A stretch of 64,000 nucleotides of DNA from Erythroxylum novogranatense (taxonomy: Eukaryota; Streptophyta; Magnoliopsida; Malpighiales; Erythroxylaceae): the NCBI GenBank assembly GCA_029891385.1, contig CM057228.1, forward strand, positions 17,818,309-17,882,308, given 5' to 3'. Position 1 is the stretch's first letter. Every line of letters begins with the position of its first letter. The notes beneath the pieces are model-generated. The model was not told where the DNA came from. It did not search any database and saw only the letters and a list, made by a program, of their open reading frames with translations. This document shows, in pieces, positions 23,101-32,565 of this stretch. The translations under genes and the position numbers were made by a program.

Positions 23101-24333
23101 ATGAAGAAATTCCATCTATGCAGCCCAGAGATATGAGATATCTCTCACTTGATGATGGTCGCAAGCTATGCCTCGAATGCCTAGACTCTGCAATAATGGA
23201 TACTCATGAGTGCCAGCCCCTTTATTTTGAAATTCGTGAATTTTATGAAGGTTTAAATATGAAAATCGAGCAAGAAATTCCCTTACTTTTGGTTGAGAGA
23301 CAAGCATTGAATGAAGCCATGGAAGGAGAAAAGAATGTAAGGCTGGTGCAATGAAACTTTCATAGTGCACTCCTCCTTCTTCTTTTCCTGAGAAATGAAG
23401 TATCTGCCTTTTTATTGTCTCAATTTCTCATTGGTTTACCTTGGATTCTATTTTCTGTCTTCTACGTTTCAGGGCCATCACCACTTACCTGAAACCAGAG
23501 GACTCTGTTTGTCAGAAGAACAAACTATCGCCACTGTATATTTTTCATTTCAGGACTCCATACTTTTAACCACCCTTCAGTTTCGTGGTAATCTCTGTTT
23601 GACTGAGCTGAAATCTGTACTTATACCACTCAACTTTGCAGGTATCAAGGAGGCCTAGGATTGGGGCGGGCAATCGGATCATAGATTTGGTGACAGAGCC
23701 TTATAGGCTAGTTCGTAGATGTGAAGTAACGGCAATTCTGATTTTGTTTGGCCTCCCAAGGTACTAAGTTTGTCCAATTTGTTTATCAGAGCCTATTCCA
23801 CACAACTTTTCCTTCGTATATAAACTTCTGCACACACAGGTTATTGATTGGGTCAATCCTAGCTCATGAGATGATGCACGCATGGCTTCGACTCAAAGGT
23901 TCTTGTTCATTCTATGCCATATTTGACCTTCTCAATATTGCAGATATGTTGCGGTTTGTTAAGTATATATGACTGGTATCCAACAGGTTATCCAAACTTG
24001 CCTCCAGAGGTTGAAGAAGGCATCTGCCAGGTACTTGCTCATATGTGGTTAGAGGCAGAGATATACTCGAGTCCTGGGACTGATGTTGCTTCATCATCCT
24101 CATCTTCCTCTTCATCATCATCATCTCCTTCTTCATCTTCTTCCACATCGTCGAAGAAGGGAAAACGGTCCGACTTTGAGAAGAAACTTGGTGAGTTTTT
24201 TAAACACCAGATTGAGTCAGATACTTCATCAGCTTATGGAGATGGGTTTAGGCAAGGAAACCAAGCAGTGCTGAAATACGGTCTCAGGAGTACCCTTGAC
24301 CACATTAGGATGACAGGGACATTTCCTGTCTGA
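20136..24333 (+). CDS. DAR1: DA1-RELATED 1-like ubiquitin-activated peptidase, 11 exons, 515 aa
   Basis: The exons I derived with GT-AG introns are 20136-20237, 20404-20494, 20945-21173, 21972-22092, 22266-22349, 22857-22976, 23124-23336, 23473-23535, 23642-23760, 23840-23898 and 23987-24333. They total 1,548 nt in one open frame. Domains in order: N-terminus [14 protein letters not shown]1 at about residues 41-57 (acidic, [10 protein letters not shown]); UIM2 at about 102-117 (LAKALQETL); a LIM zinc domain from residue 143 (CAGC...HPECFRC...C); a second zinc-binding region; and a C-terminal peptidase with HEMMH at residues 390-394, followed by EVEEGICQ. A Ser-rich linker lies near 436-457. 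DA1-family proteins bind ubiquitin and cleave growth regulators to limit organ size. The N-terminus and the exon-4-to-end sequence resemble DAR1 more than DA1 or DAR2. Every key residue is intact. Confidence 0.93.
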
Positions 24334-24660
24334 TTTACAGATGAACTGCAATCGTTGTAACCATAATAATGAGTCCATCTCCTTTTCTGCCGCCACCTCG
24401 GCACTCTCTTGGTTGATTGATAGGAGCATAAGCTGTGAAATGCAAACTTGTCAGAAAACAATAAGCAACGAGGATGCTTGTCATCAGGCTGGTCGTTGTA
24501 GTTTTACCCTGAAAAGTTGGCATCATATAACATATTATGATAAGGCGTTCGAGCAATTTCAGATATGAAATACAGCAAACTGTTTTGATGGCAACAAAAG
24601 ATGTGCCTCCTGCCTTTTTAGAATGAAATGAATGGTCTTTTATAGCAATCCCCGGCTTAA
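24334..24660 (+). other. 3' UTR and downstream flank of DAR1-like gene
   Basis: Less AT-rich than the DNA beyond it. AATGAAATGAATGG near 24622 is the nearest AATAAA-like element. The segment from 24565 onward is repeated at 37010, so the 3' end of the transcript may overlap a duplicated block. Confidence 0.4.
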
Positions 24661-25290
24661 GAAAATATAATGTTTTTGAAATGTTGTTGACGCCACAATT
24701 AGAAAAAGCTTTAATTTATTTGCATTGTAATCATTTAAATTTCTATATTACTATTGGTGATTATAATATAGGGACCGGTAAAAAAAATTCTCTTTATGTT
24801 AACTTATTCGTATCAATCTCAAACTGTAATGAATTATAGAGGTTCTAAATTAGACTCTACTAAAATAAAAATTTTGTTGTTCTGACTAATTTTATCTTAT
24901 TTTAATAATTTAAAATATATTATATAATAAAATATATAAAATTATAATGACTACTTTTACAAATATAATTGTATGATATTTTTATTTAATATATGTTCTA
25001 ATTTTCTTTTATTATAATAGTTCACAGTGGATTATTACAAAATTTATATTTAATTAGTAAGTATAACGTTATCTAAATCATATTGGTCATTTAGAAACAA
25101 TATCTCTATTAGTTAAGGGTAAAGCTGCGTCTTAATAGACATCTTGAGGTTCCATGCCTCAATGAAATTTCTACTGAGTATTATTATTGTTGATATTGTT
25201 AAACGTTATCTAAATATAGATTTTAATTTTATACAATAAATTTTATTATTTTATTAATTATATATTATGAAAAATAATTTCTTCTAATTC
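24565..25290 (+). repeat. Duplicated flank, unit B copy 1
   Basis: Begins GAAATACAGCAAACTGTT and ends near AATTTCTTCTAATTCATGTTA. The same sequence, with small differences, occurs at 37010-37695. It contains the AGGGACCGGTAAAAAAA and TTATTAATTATATATTATGA landmarks of the partner copy. No coding content. Confidence 0.8.
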
Positions 25291-25299
25291 ATGTTACGA

Positions 25300-25632
25300 C
25301 CTGTTTGGAATAAAAAAATAAAAATGAATTAAACTCATATGTATAATTGAAACCCACTACTCCTTATAAATTCAATTCAATCAGCAACCCACGTGAATTC
25401 AATTACAAATGATTGCTACTCTTGTTTTCAAACGTTGAAATTGGAGTCTTCCAATAATACTTACACAATACTCTTCAACACAATAACCTTATCACTGCAA
25501 TAATATCTACAGTGTAATTAAATTCAATTCATTTGTTTGGAATAGAAAAATAAAAATGAATCGAATCCATATGTATAATTGAAACCCACTACTCCTTATA
25601 AATTCAATTTAGCTAGCAACCCACATAAATTC
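25300..25632 (+). repeat. Local tandem repeat (unit C copy 1 and left part of copy 2)
   Basis: TGTTTGGAATA(A/G)AAAAATAAAAATGAAT and CCCACTACTCCTTATAAATT occur at about 25311-25400 and again at about 25537-25632. The second copy is cut by the Tat element and resumes at 36037 with AATTCAATTACAAATGA. Copy 1 therefore shows the empty insertion site. TSD AATTC is at 25628-25632. Confidence 0.75.
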
Positions 25633-26065
25633 TGGTCGGGTCGGCGATGCTGAGTCCGGACCCAGTCAAGACAACCCTTGGGCAGATCGGTCCATTCTTC
25701 ATAGAACAAGTCTCGAACCTAACGGCTACGACAGGCCCAAGCCCGATCCATGCTCTTCTCAGCTCATCTGCATGTAAGAGACTCCCATGCAAACACGTAA
25801 AGGTTTAACCCTAGCGTCCATCCTCTATATAAGGTATAATTCTCCCATAACAGAGGTACGCAATCAAAATCTAGCTTTTCTCTGCATTGATCAACCTCAC
25901 CTTCACAAAAACATTGACTTGAGCGTCGGAGGGGCTAATCGGGACACAACCCCTGACGTGCCTTCTTTGTTTTACAGGTATCTTCACGTCGGATTAATCA
26001 CAAAAAGCAACTAACTCATGGATCCAAACGGCAACGTACAGTTCAGCCAAAATTCGGCAGAATCA
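25633..26065 (+). repeat. 5' LTR of Tat element
   Basis: Aligns with 35606-36036. TATA box (TATATAAGG) at 25826-25834. Ends GGCAGAATCA immediately before the primer site. Confidence 0.88.
25826..25832 (+). promoter_or_regulatory. TATA box in Tat 5' LTR
   Basis: TATATAA followed by GGTATAATT. It is conserved in the 3' LTR at 35797-35803. Likely promoter for the sense transcript. Confidence 0.6.
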
Positions 26066-26066
26066 A

Positions 26067-26084
26067 TTGACGCCCACCGTGGGG
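26067..26084 (+). promoter_or_regulatory. Primer binding site of Tat element
   Basis: TTGACGCCCACCGTGGGG directly after the LTR. It resembles the TTGGCGCC-type primer site common in Tat elements, with G to A at the fourth base. Confidence 0.65.
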
Positions 26085-26270
26085 CCCGACTTCCGGGTAC
26101 CACGTCCAGAAACACACAGATAAGTCAAAGGCGGCGACGAATCTCGATATAGCATTATGGCGGCTTTAGCGATCTAACGATAGGTTTTCACTACTACAAC
26201 TACAACTCACTTTGTATTCACATGTTTCACGACGAATCCTCGATCCTAACGATCAAACACACCTCAAACC

Positions 26271-27273
26271 TTGGAACAAGAAGAACAGAGCGTAGCTTTG
26301 GAGGATAACGCCGCTTCAATACGCACCCAATATCCAACTCCACCGGGGCGATCCTCTTCCGATCGTATACACTACTACGACCAAAGCAGATCGAGGAAAG
26401 CCGATCCGTTGATCCGCCAAATTTTGCGAGCCTCAACCAACAAGAATAAAGGCGGCTGCGCACAGCAAGCCGCCCGACAAACCAAAGATGACGACCGATC
26501 ATCGCCCAACCGCCCTAGAAAAATCGTGGACGATCGGATTAATGCAATTATGAGTTTCCATCCAGATCGCTCGACGTCGCGATCTGACTCTCCTTCACTG
26601 AAATCTTGGATAGCCTCCGGCAGACCCGCACACAAAAATACCGACCTCGAGAAATACACTGGGAAGACCGACCCCGGATTACTGCAGATTTCCGATCCAT
26701 GATGAATCTACATTGTGTTCGGACGCTATCCAATGTAAGGCTTCTGCGCATGGCTTTCAAGAGGAGCTAGCGATGGTTCAACAAACTTACCCCAGTCAGA
26801 TCACATGCTTCGAAGATTTCAGATTGTTATTCCTGAACCAATTCGCCACTAGTAAGCGGCCGCAGAAGACAACTTTGGAGGTGATGCAACTTACCTAAGG
26901 AAGGAATGAAAGCTTGCGGGAATTCATCACTCGATTCAATAACGAAGCGGTCGAGGTCCCCGACCTTACTTGCTCGTCCATGTTGGCCGCGCTTATGAAT
27001 AATACGAGGGATGAGGAGTTCAAGAAGTCGTTAGCCCTCGATCAACCCTGATCCGTTCAGGAAATAAGAAATAGGGTAGATAGGTATATTCAGCTTGAAG
27101 AAGTGCTGAAAAATATGAGGCGTCGGATGGATGATCACTCATCAAACGATAGGGCGAGCAATTCGCACAAGCGGAAAAAAGGCCATTCGAGCTGGAGAAG
27201 GTCGATCGATCGATAGGGAAATCAACAGGAGTTCACCCCGCTCAACAGGCGATATGCAGAAGTTCTGGCGGCC
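26271..27273 (+). pseudogene. gag N-terminal and central part of Tat element (broken)
   Basis: Frames at 26271-26702 and 26713-26898 and further pieces up to 27270 read as Gag. Recognisable parts are a polar N-terminus, a DLEKYTGKTDP segment near 26640, and the capsid core PSQITCFEDFRLLFLNQFAT near 26800. REFITRFNNEAVEVPDL near 26920 follows. Stops (for example TAA at 26896-26898 and TGA at 27049-27051) and frame shifts interrupt it. The first open piece has no ATG at its left end, so the true start is uncertain. Confidence 0.7.
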
Positions 27274-28116
27274 ATGAAAGCGGATGGGGAAACTATCCGA
27301 GAACCCAATAAAATGAAAACCCCCTACAAGGATAGGAACCCCAATTTATATTGTCGTTTCCACAAAGAGGTCGGCCATGATACGGAAGATTGTTGGCAGT
27401 TGAAAAGAGAAATCGAATTCCTTATACAAAGGGGAAGGTTAGGCCGATTCGTGAGGCAAGAACAAAATGCCGATCGGGATAATCAGCGCAGGCCAGGTCG
27501 GCAAGACAATAGGCGACCGCCCTCGAGGCAAAATGACAAGAATGATGGGGGGAGGCAGAATGCGATCACAGATAATCGAAGAGAAGAGAGAGGGCGATCG
27601 AGGGAAAGAAACGACCAAAACACTGGGCAACAAGACGACCGACCGACTGGGGTCATTAACATGATATTCGGTGGAAATGCAGCAGGAGGATCCACCACTA
27701 AAGGGAGAAAAAGATACGCCAAACAGGTTGGCAGGGACTCATCCACCAAAAAGCCGAGGGAGAACGACAGGACGATATCATTCGATGAGTCCGACCTCGA
27801 TGGAGTAAGTTGCCCTCATGATGATGCACTCGTGGTAAATTTGAACATGGACGGTTACGAGGTGAAGCGGGTGATGATTGATACGGGCAGCTCGGTCGAC
27901 TTGTTGTACTATGAGGCTTTCAAGCAGATGAAGGTACCCGAAGACCGACTACTACCTACAAACGGTCCCATTAAAGGCGTAACCGGGGTCTCAGCCTATC
28001 CGTCCGCCCGGGTGCACTTAAAAGTGAAGTTCGGACAAAAGCCGTGTCAAATAAAAAGGGACGTCGAGTTCCTGGTCGTAAAGTTTCAAGGGGCGTACAA
28101 TGCAATAATCGGGTAG
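27274..28116 (+). CDS. Gag zinc-knuckle and aspartic protease fragment of Tat element
   Basis: An open stretch of 280 codons. Near the start it has a zinc-binding C-x-x-H-x-x-x-x-H-x-x-x-x-C motif (CRFHKEVGHDTEDC) joined to WQLKREIEFLIQRG, a Tat Gag signature. A long Arg/Asp-rich linker follows. The protease active site is DTGSS at residues 203-207 (27880-27894), with downstream flap-like sequence ending AYNAIIG. It stops at TAG 28114-28116, where the frame otherwise continues in register with ATQNALRL, so a single stop codon divides the polyprotein. Confidence 0.85.
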   Translation: MKADGETIREPNKMKTPYKDRNPNLYCRFHKEVGHDTEDCWQLKREIEFLIQRGRLGRFVRQEQNADRDNQRRPGRQDNRRPPSRQNDKNDGGRQNAITDNRREERGRSRERNDQNTGQQDDRPTGVINMIFGGNAAGGSTTKGRKRYAKQVGRDSSTKKPRENDRTISFDESDLDGVSCPHDDALVVNLNMDGYEVKRVMIDTGSSVDLLYYEAFKQMKVPEDRLLPTNGPIKGVTGVSAYPSARVHLKVKFGQKPCQIKRDVEFLVVKFQGAYNAIIG

Positions 28117-28263
28117 GCTACTCAAAATGCCCTCAGATTGGTCGTCTCCACCTACTACCAAGTTATGAAATTCCCGACACCCCACGGAGTCGGTGTTGTC
28201 AGGGGCCAACAGAGAATTGCCAGGGAATGTTATTTAGCATAAACGAAGACATTAGACGGGGCG

Positions 28264-29079
28264 GTGGTCCTGACGAGCTCCCTTGACGTGAGAGCCGACG
28301 AGGACATTGATAGGATGAACCCAGTGGAAGAAACACAGCGGGTCGAACTGGACGAAGTCGACCCTTCTAAATACACAAACCTAGGCTCCGAGCTGCAGCA
28401 CGACCTAGTTAAAGAAATCACAGATTGTCTGGTGAAAAATAGATCGGTCTTCGCTTGGGTGCCGAGCGACATGCCTGTAATTTCTCGATCAGTTGCGTCG
28501 CACTCCCTCGGAATTCGGCACGACTACAAGCCGATCATACAGAAGAAGCGATGGCACAGTAAGGAGCGACAGGAGGTGATCGAGAAAGAAATAGAGAAGT
28601 TACTCGAGGCCGGGTTCATCCGAGAAGTCAAGTACCCTGAGTGGCTCGCCAATGTGGTTTTAGTGAAAAAGAAGAACGGGAAGTGGAGAATGTGTATAGA
28701 TTTCACTGATTTGAACAAAGCATATCCAAAGGACATTTTCCCATTGCCCAATATTGACCAGTTGGTAGACTCTACCTCAGGGCATGAACTTCTCAACTTC
28801 CTGGACGTTTTCTCGGGCTATCACCAGATTCAAATGAGTCTGGAAGACGAAGAAAAGACCGCCTTCATAACCGATCAAGGCACATATTGCTATCAAGTAA
28901 TGCCTTTTGGCTTGAAGAACGCGGGGGCGACCTATCAACGACTCGTCATGGAAGTCTTTAAGAAACAGATCGGCCGGTCGGTGGAAGCGTATGTGGATGA
29001 TATGGTGGTCAAAAGTAAGACGGCCACGGAGCATGTGGAAGATCTCAAGGAGGTTTTCCAAACCCTGAATAAATTTTAG
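28264..29079 (+). CDS. Reverse transcriptase fragment of Tat element
   Basis: An open stretch of 271 codons. RT blocks are in order: a linker with SDMPVISRSVASHSLGI, KKRWHSKERQEVIEKEIEKL, FIREVKYPEWLANVVLVKKK, GKWRMCIDFTDLNKAYPKD, HQIQMSLEDEEKTAF, MPFGLKNAGATYQRL and the catalytic YVDDMVVKS at about 28990. RT copies element RNA into DNA. The frame ends in TAG at 29077-29079 and continues in register at the next codon, so one stop splits RT from its thumb and the RNase H region. Confidence 0.88.
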   Translation: MVLTSSLDVRADEDIDRMNPVEETQRVELDEVDPSKYTNLGSELQHDLVKEITDCLVKNRSVFAWVPSDMPVISRSVASHSLGIRHDYKPIIQKKRWHSKERQEVIEKEIEKLLEAGFIREVKYPEWLANVVLVKKKNGKWRMCIDFTDLNKAYPKDIFPLPNIDQLVDSTSGHELLNFLDVFSGYHQIQMSLEDEEKTAFITDQGTYCYQVMPFGLKNAGATYQRLVMEVFKKQIGRSVEAYVDDMVVKSKTATEHVEDLKEVFQTLNKF

Positions 29080-30465
29080 ATGAAGCTGAACCCGGAAAAA
29101 TGTGTTTTCAGGGTGGCATCCGGAAAATTCCTAGGGTTTATGATCACTCAACGCGAAATTGAGGCTAATCCAGAGAAGATCGAAACCATCATCCAAATGC
29201 CCTCACCCAAATGCTTAAAAGAAGTGCAGGTGTTGACCGGTCGGATAGTCTCTCTAAGCAGGTTCATCTCCATATTAGGAGACAAGTGCCTCCCATTTTT
29301 CAAAATCTTGAGGAAGGCGAACGTAACCCAATTCCAATGGCTGGACGAGTGCGAGAAAGCTTTTCAACACTTAAAGCATTACTTGTCCAGCCCGCCTATC
29401 CCGCAAAGCCCGGAGAGGGAAGAACGATCTTATACTTGGCGGTTCACGGAGGGTCTATCGGTAGCAGTACTTATTCGATCGGAGGGAAGCGAACAACACC
29501 CTATTTACTACGTCAGCAAAGTATTGACCGGACCGAAAACGCGATATATGCCCATAGAAAAACTAGCCCTCTCCTTGATAATGGCAGCCAGGAAGCTAAG
29601 GTCTTACTTCCAAAGTCATACCATTGAGGTATGGACCGACCAACCCCTCAGGCAATGCCTTCAAAAGCCCGAAACTTTGGGTCGATTAATAAAGTGGGCG
29701 GCAGAGCTGGGGGAGTTCGACATACAATACAAACCCCGCACGACCATTAAAGCGCAGGTGTTGGCAGATTTCATCGCAGAGATGAGCCAACCAAGCTCGA
29801 AGGACGAGCAGCTCCTTGCCTGGAACTTATTTATTGACGGGTCGTCCAATGCCGAGGGATGCGGAGCAGGAGTAGTGCTGATCAGCCCGCACCATGAAGA
29901 AAATGTGGAATATGCCCTTCGGCTCGAGTTTAAGGCCTCCAATAACGAAGCAGAATACGAGGCCCTGATAGCCGGCCTCCAGCTGGCTAGGAAGATGGAA
30001 ATAAAGCATCTGAAGGTGTATAGTGATAGCCAAGTAGTGGTCGGCCAAGTCACCGGCAAGATGAGGCCAAGGGAACAACATGATCGGTACCGAGCCGGTA
30101 AAGGTGAGTTGAGCAATTTCGAACAGTACTCGATCAGTAGAATAGAACGAGCTCAAAACGCTAAAGCGGATGCGCTCTCCAAAATGGCTTCCGACCGTGA
30201 TGCAATAAACAATGTTCTAATCGAACGACTGGGCCGGCCTAGCATTCAAAAAGCCGAGGAAGTTCACAACATAAGTATCGGTCGGTCGGGTTGGACGGAA
30301 CCGATTGCGCAGTACCTTTTAGAAGGAAAACAACCAGAAGACGCATCGGAGGCCAAGAAACTAAGAATAAAGGCAGCCGAGTATACAGTCATTAATGGTA
30401 CTCTATATAAGCGGTCTTACGACTGGCCGCTGCTTCGATGCTTGAACGAAGAAGAAGCCGAGTAG
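29080..30465 (+). CDS. RT C-terminus, RNase H and archaeal-type RNase H of Tat element
   Basis: An open stretch of 461 codons. It begins with the RT palm/thumb boundary (MKLNPEKCVF...FLGFMIT), then an RT-linked RNase H with reduced motifs (IEVWTDQPLRQCL). A second, archaeal-type RNase H starts near 29820 with FIDGSSNAEGCGAGVVL (catalytic Asp), NNEAEYEALIAGLQLA (Glu), VYSDSQVVVGQV (Asp) and ends with AKADALSKMAS (Asp). Carrying two RNase H domains is diagnostic of the Tat lineage. The product stops at TAG 30463-30465, just before the integrase zinc finger. Confidence 0.9.
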   Translation: MKLNPEKCVFRVASGKFLGFMITQREIEANPEKIETIIQMPSPKCLKEVQVLTGRIVSLSRFISILGDKCLPFFKILRKANVTQFQWLDECEKAFQHLKHYLSSPPIPQSPEREERSYTWRFTEGLSVAVLIRSEGSEQHPIYYVSKVLTGPKTRYMPIEKLALSLIMAARKLRSYFQSHTIEVWTDQPLRQCLQKPETLGRLIKWAAELGEFDIQYKPRTTIKAQVLADFIAEMSQPSSKDEQLLAWNLFIDGSSNAEGCGAGVVLISPHHEENVEYALRLEFKASNNEAEYEALIAGLQLARKMEIKHLKVYSDSQVVVGQVTGKMRPREQHDRYRAGKGELSNFEQYSISRIERAQNAKADALSKMASDRDAINNVLIERLGRPSIQKAEEVHNISIGRSGWTEPIAQYLLEGKQPEDASEAKKLRIKAAEYTVINGTLYKRSYDWPLLRCLNEEEAE

Positions 30466-31518
30466 GCAATGGCCGAGGTCCACGAAGGGATGTGCGGAAA
30501 TCATGTAGGAGGCAGAATGTTGGCTCACGGTGATCGATCGACAGGGTACCATCTTGGCCGACAATGAGAAAAGATCGCAAGAGAAGGTCGATCGATGTGA
30601 GGCTGCCAGAGAAATAGCGACTTATCTCATCACCGACCGAGAGGATGCAAATCGTGAGTCACCCTATTCCTTTCGCTCAATGGGGAATGGATATACTGGG
30701 GCCCTTCCCTCTCGGTCCCGGACAAAAGAAATTCCTGATAGTGACAGTGGAATACTTCACTAAGTGAGTAGAAACGGAGTCGGTCGCTACAATCACCAAG
30801 GGGAAAGTAGAAAGTTTCGTAAAGAAAAATATACTATGTCGCTTCGGGATGCCTATGGTGTTGGTTACAGATAACAATCGGCAATTCGATAACGACAAAT
30901 TCAGAGACTTCTGCGACCGACTAAAAATCAAACTACAGTTGACTTCGGTAGCTCATCCCCAAAGCAATGAACTTGCGGAGAACATCAACAAAAAGATAAT
31001 GAGTGCCCTCAAGAAGCGCCTAGATGACCGAAAGACCTGGGTGGAAGAACTAGACGAAGTGTTGTGGGCATACAGAACCACACCGAACGGAGCCACAGGG
31101 GAAACACCGTTCAGGATGACCTTCGGAGCAGAAGCCCTAGTCCCAGTAGAGGTGGCATTGCATAATCAAAGGCTGTCGGGCTATGAAGAAGAGCGGAATG
31201 ATGAAGCCCGCAAAGCGGAACTCGTTCTCCTCGGTGAGGATAGAGAAAGGGCAGCCGCTCGTTCGGAAGCCATCAGGCAAAAGGCGACCAAATTCTACAA
31301 CAGAAGGGTCAAGCCGAGCGATGTAAAGGTAGGTGGTTACGTCCTACGAAAGGCCGAGGCGGCTGGGAAGCATCCTGGAAAGCTCGGACAAACGTGGGAA
31401 GGACCTTATCGAGTGATTAAGTAGGTCGGGCACGGTTCTTACATCCTACGTGATGCGAAAGAGAAAATTCTACCAAGGCCGTGGAACTCCCGAAACCTAA
31501 AGGCGTTCTACCAATAGA
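30466..31518 (+). pseudogene. Integrase region of Tat element
   Basis: The zinc finger's first half is in frame at 30466 (EVHEGMCGNHVGGRML, two His). After frame shifts the core appears: the catalytic first Asp near 30690 and a long open piece at 30849-31424. That piece starts MPMVLVTDNNRQFDN (second Asp), then HPQSNELAENINKKI (relatives have PQSNGQAE), KTWVEELDEVLWAYRTTPNGATGETPFRMTFGAEA, and a GPYRVIK end of the GPF/Y type. A TAG at 31422-31424 precedes the last 30 codons (HGSYILRDA...LKAFYQ, to 31518). Confidence 0.8.
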
Positions 31519-31702
31519 TAAGTCTTATTTTGATTAATGTTAGTTCAACAATGTTTTTGTACAACACTTGTGGGTACCTTTTTCCTGTCCCAGCCAGGCA
31601 GGTTTTTTAACGGCCCACGCCCTCGTTATCATCAATAAAGGGGTTTTCAGATTTCCTGGCAATAAAAAATTCCATTGTGGCAAAGAGTAAAAAATCAGAT
31701 CA

Positions 31703-32395
31703 ATCATCGCTCGGTATATCCATAAATCGACTACGGTAGATCGATCGCCAAGACAAGATCCTTGGGACCTCGCTCGATATCTCCATAGATCGACTACGGT
31801 CGATCGGTCGCCAAGACAAGATCCTTGGGACCTCGCTCGGTATCTCCATAGATCAACTACGATCGATCGGTCGCCAAGACAAGATCCTTGGGACCTCGCT
31901 CGGTATCTCCATAGATCGACTACGGTCGATCGGTCGCCAAGACAAGATCCTTGGGACCTCGCTCGGTATCTCCATAGATCGACTACGGTCGATCGGTCGC
32001 TAAGACAAGATCCTTGAGACCTTGCACGGTATCTCCATAGATCGACTACGGTCGATCGGTCGCCAAGACAAGATCCTTGGGACCTCGCTCGGTATCTCCA
32101 TAGATCGACTACGGTCGATCGGTCGCCAAGACAAGATCCTTGGGACCTCGCTCGGTATCTCCATAGATCGACTACGGTCGATCGGTCGCCAAGATAAGAT
32201 CCTTGGGACCTCGCTCGGTATCTCCATAGATCGACTACGGTCGATCGGTCGCCAAGACAAGATCCTTGGGACCTCGTTCGGTATCTCCATAGATCGACTA
32301 CGGTCGATCGGTCGCCAAGACAAGATCCTTGGGACCTCGCTCGGTATCTCCATAGATCGACTACGGTCGATCGGTCGCCAAGACAAGATCCTTGG
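31703..32395 (+). repeat. Tandem array, 11 exact-length units of 63 bp
   Basis: Unit: GACCTCGCTCGGTATCTCCA, then a TAGATCGACTACGGTCGATC core, then GGTCGCCAAGACAAGATCCT and TGG. Eleven units fit exactly between 31703 and 32395 with no length change. Units 1, 2 and 5 carry the most substitutions. Because 63 is a multiple of 3, long artificial frames appear on both strands. It sits between integrase and the antisense gene, the place where Tat elements commonly hold tandem repeats. Confidence 0.95.
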
Positions 32396-32565
32396 GACCT
32401 CGGCTTGGTCGACCACGAGTAACACCTAACCCTACTATACGTCCGAAACAAAGCACATAAGCACGAAAATTGACTTCGAAAAAATGACTTCGAGAAAATG
32501 AAACACAACTAGAGATTTTCATTCATATTAAATTTACCCTGGCCACAAGCCCGACCAGGTGAGCT

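Noticed and set aside
23914..24274. Separate genes suggested by frames of 139 and 63 codons near the DAR1 end
   Set aside because: The 139-codon frame is the last DAR1 exon read from an intron position. The His/Leu-rich 63-codon frame is its shifted shadow through the Ser codons.
26227..26659. Minus-strand frames of 91 and 94 codons over the Tat gag
   Set aside because: They are reverse-strand shadows of Gag coding sequence with no independent motif.
31703..32395. CRISPR-like array
   Set aside because: Units are contiguous with no unique spacers, and the context is a plant retrotransposon.
31540..32508. 322-codon frame (minus) and 135- to 141-codon frames made of a 21-residue repeat
   Set aside because: They are a by-product of the 63-bp tandem array, whose period is a multiple of three. 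Frames exist on both strands and have no start context or non-repeat domain.
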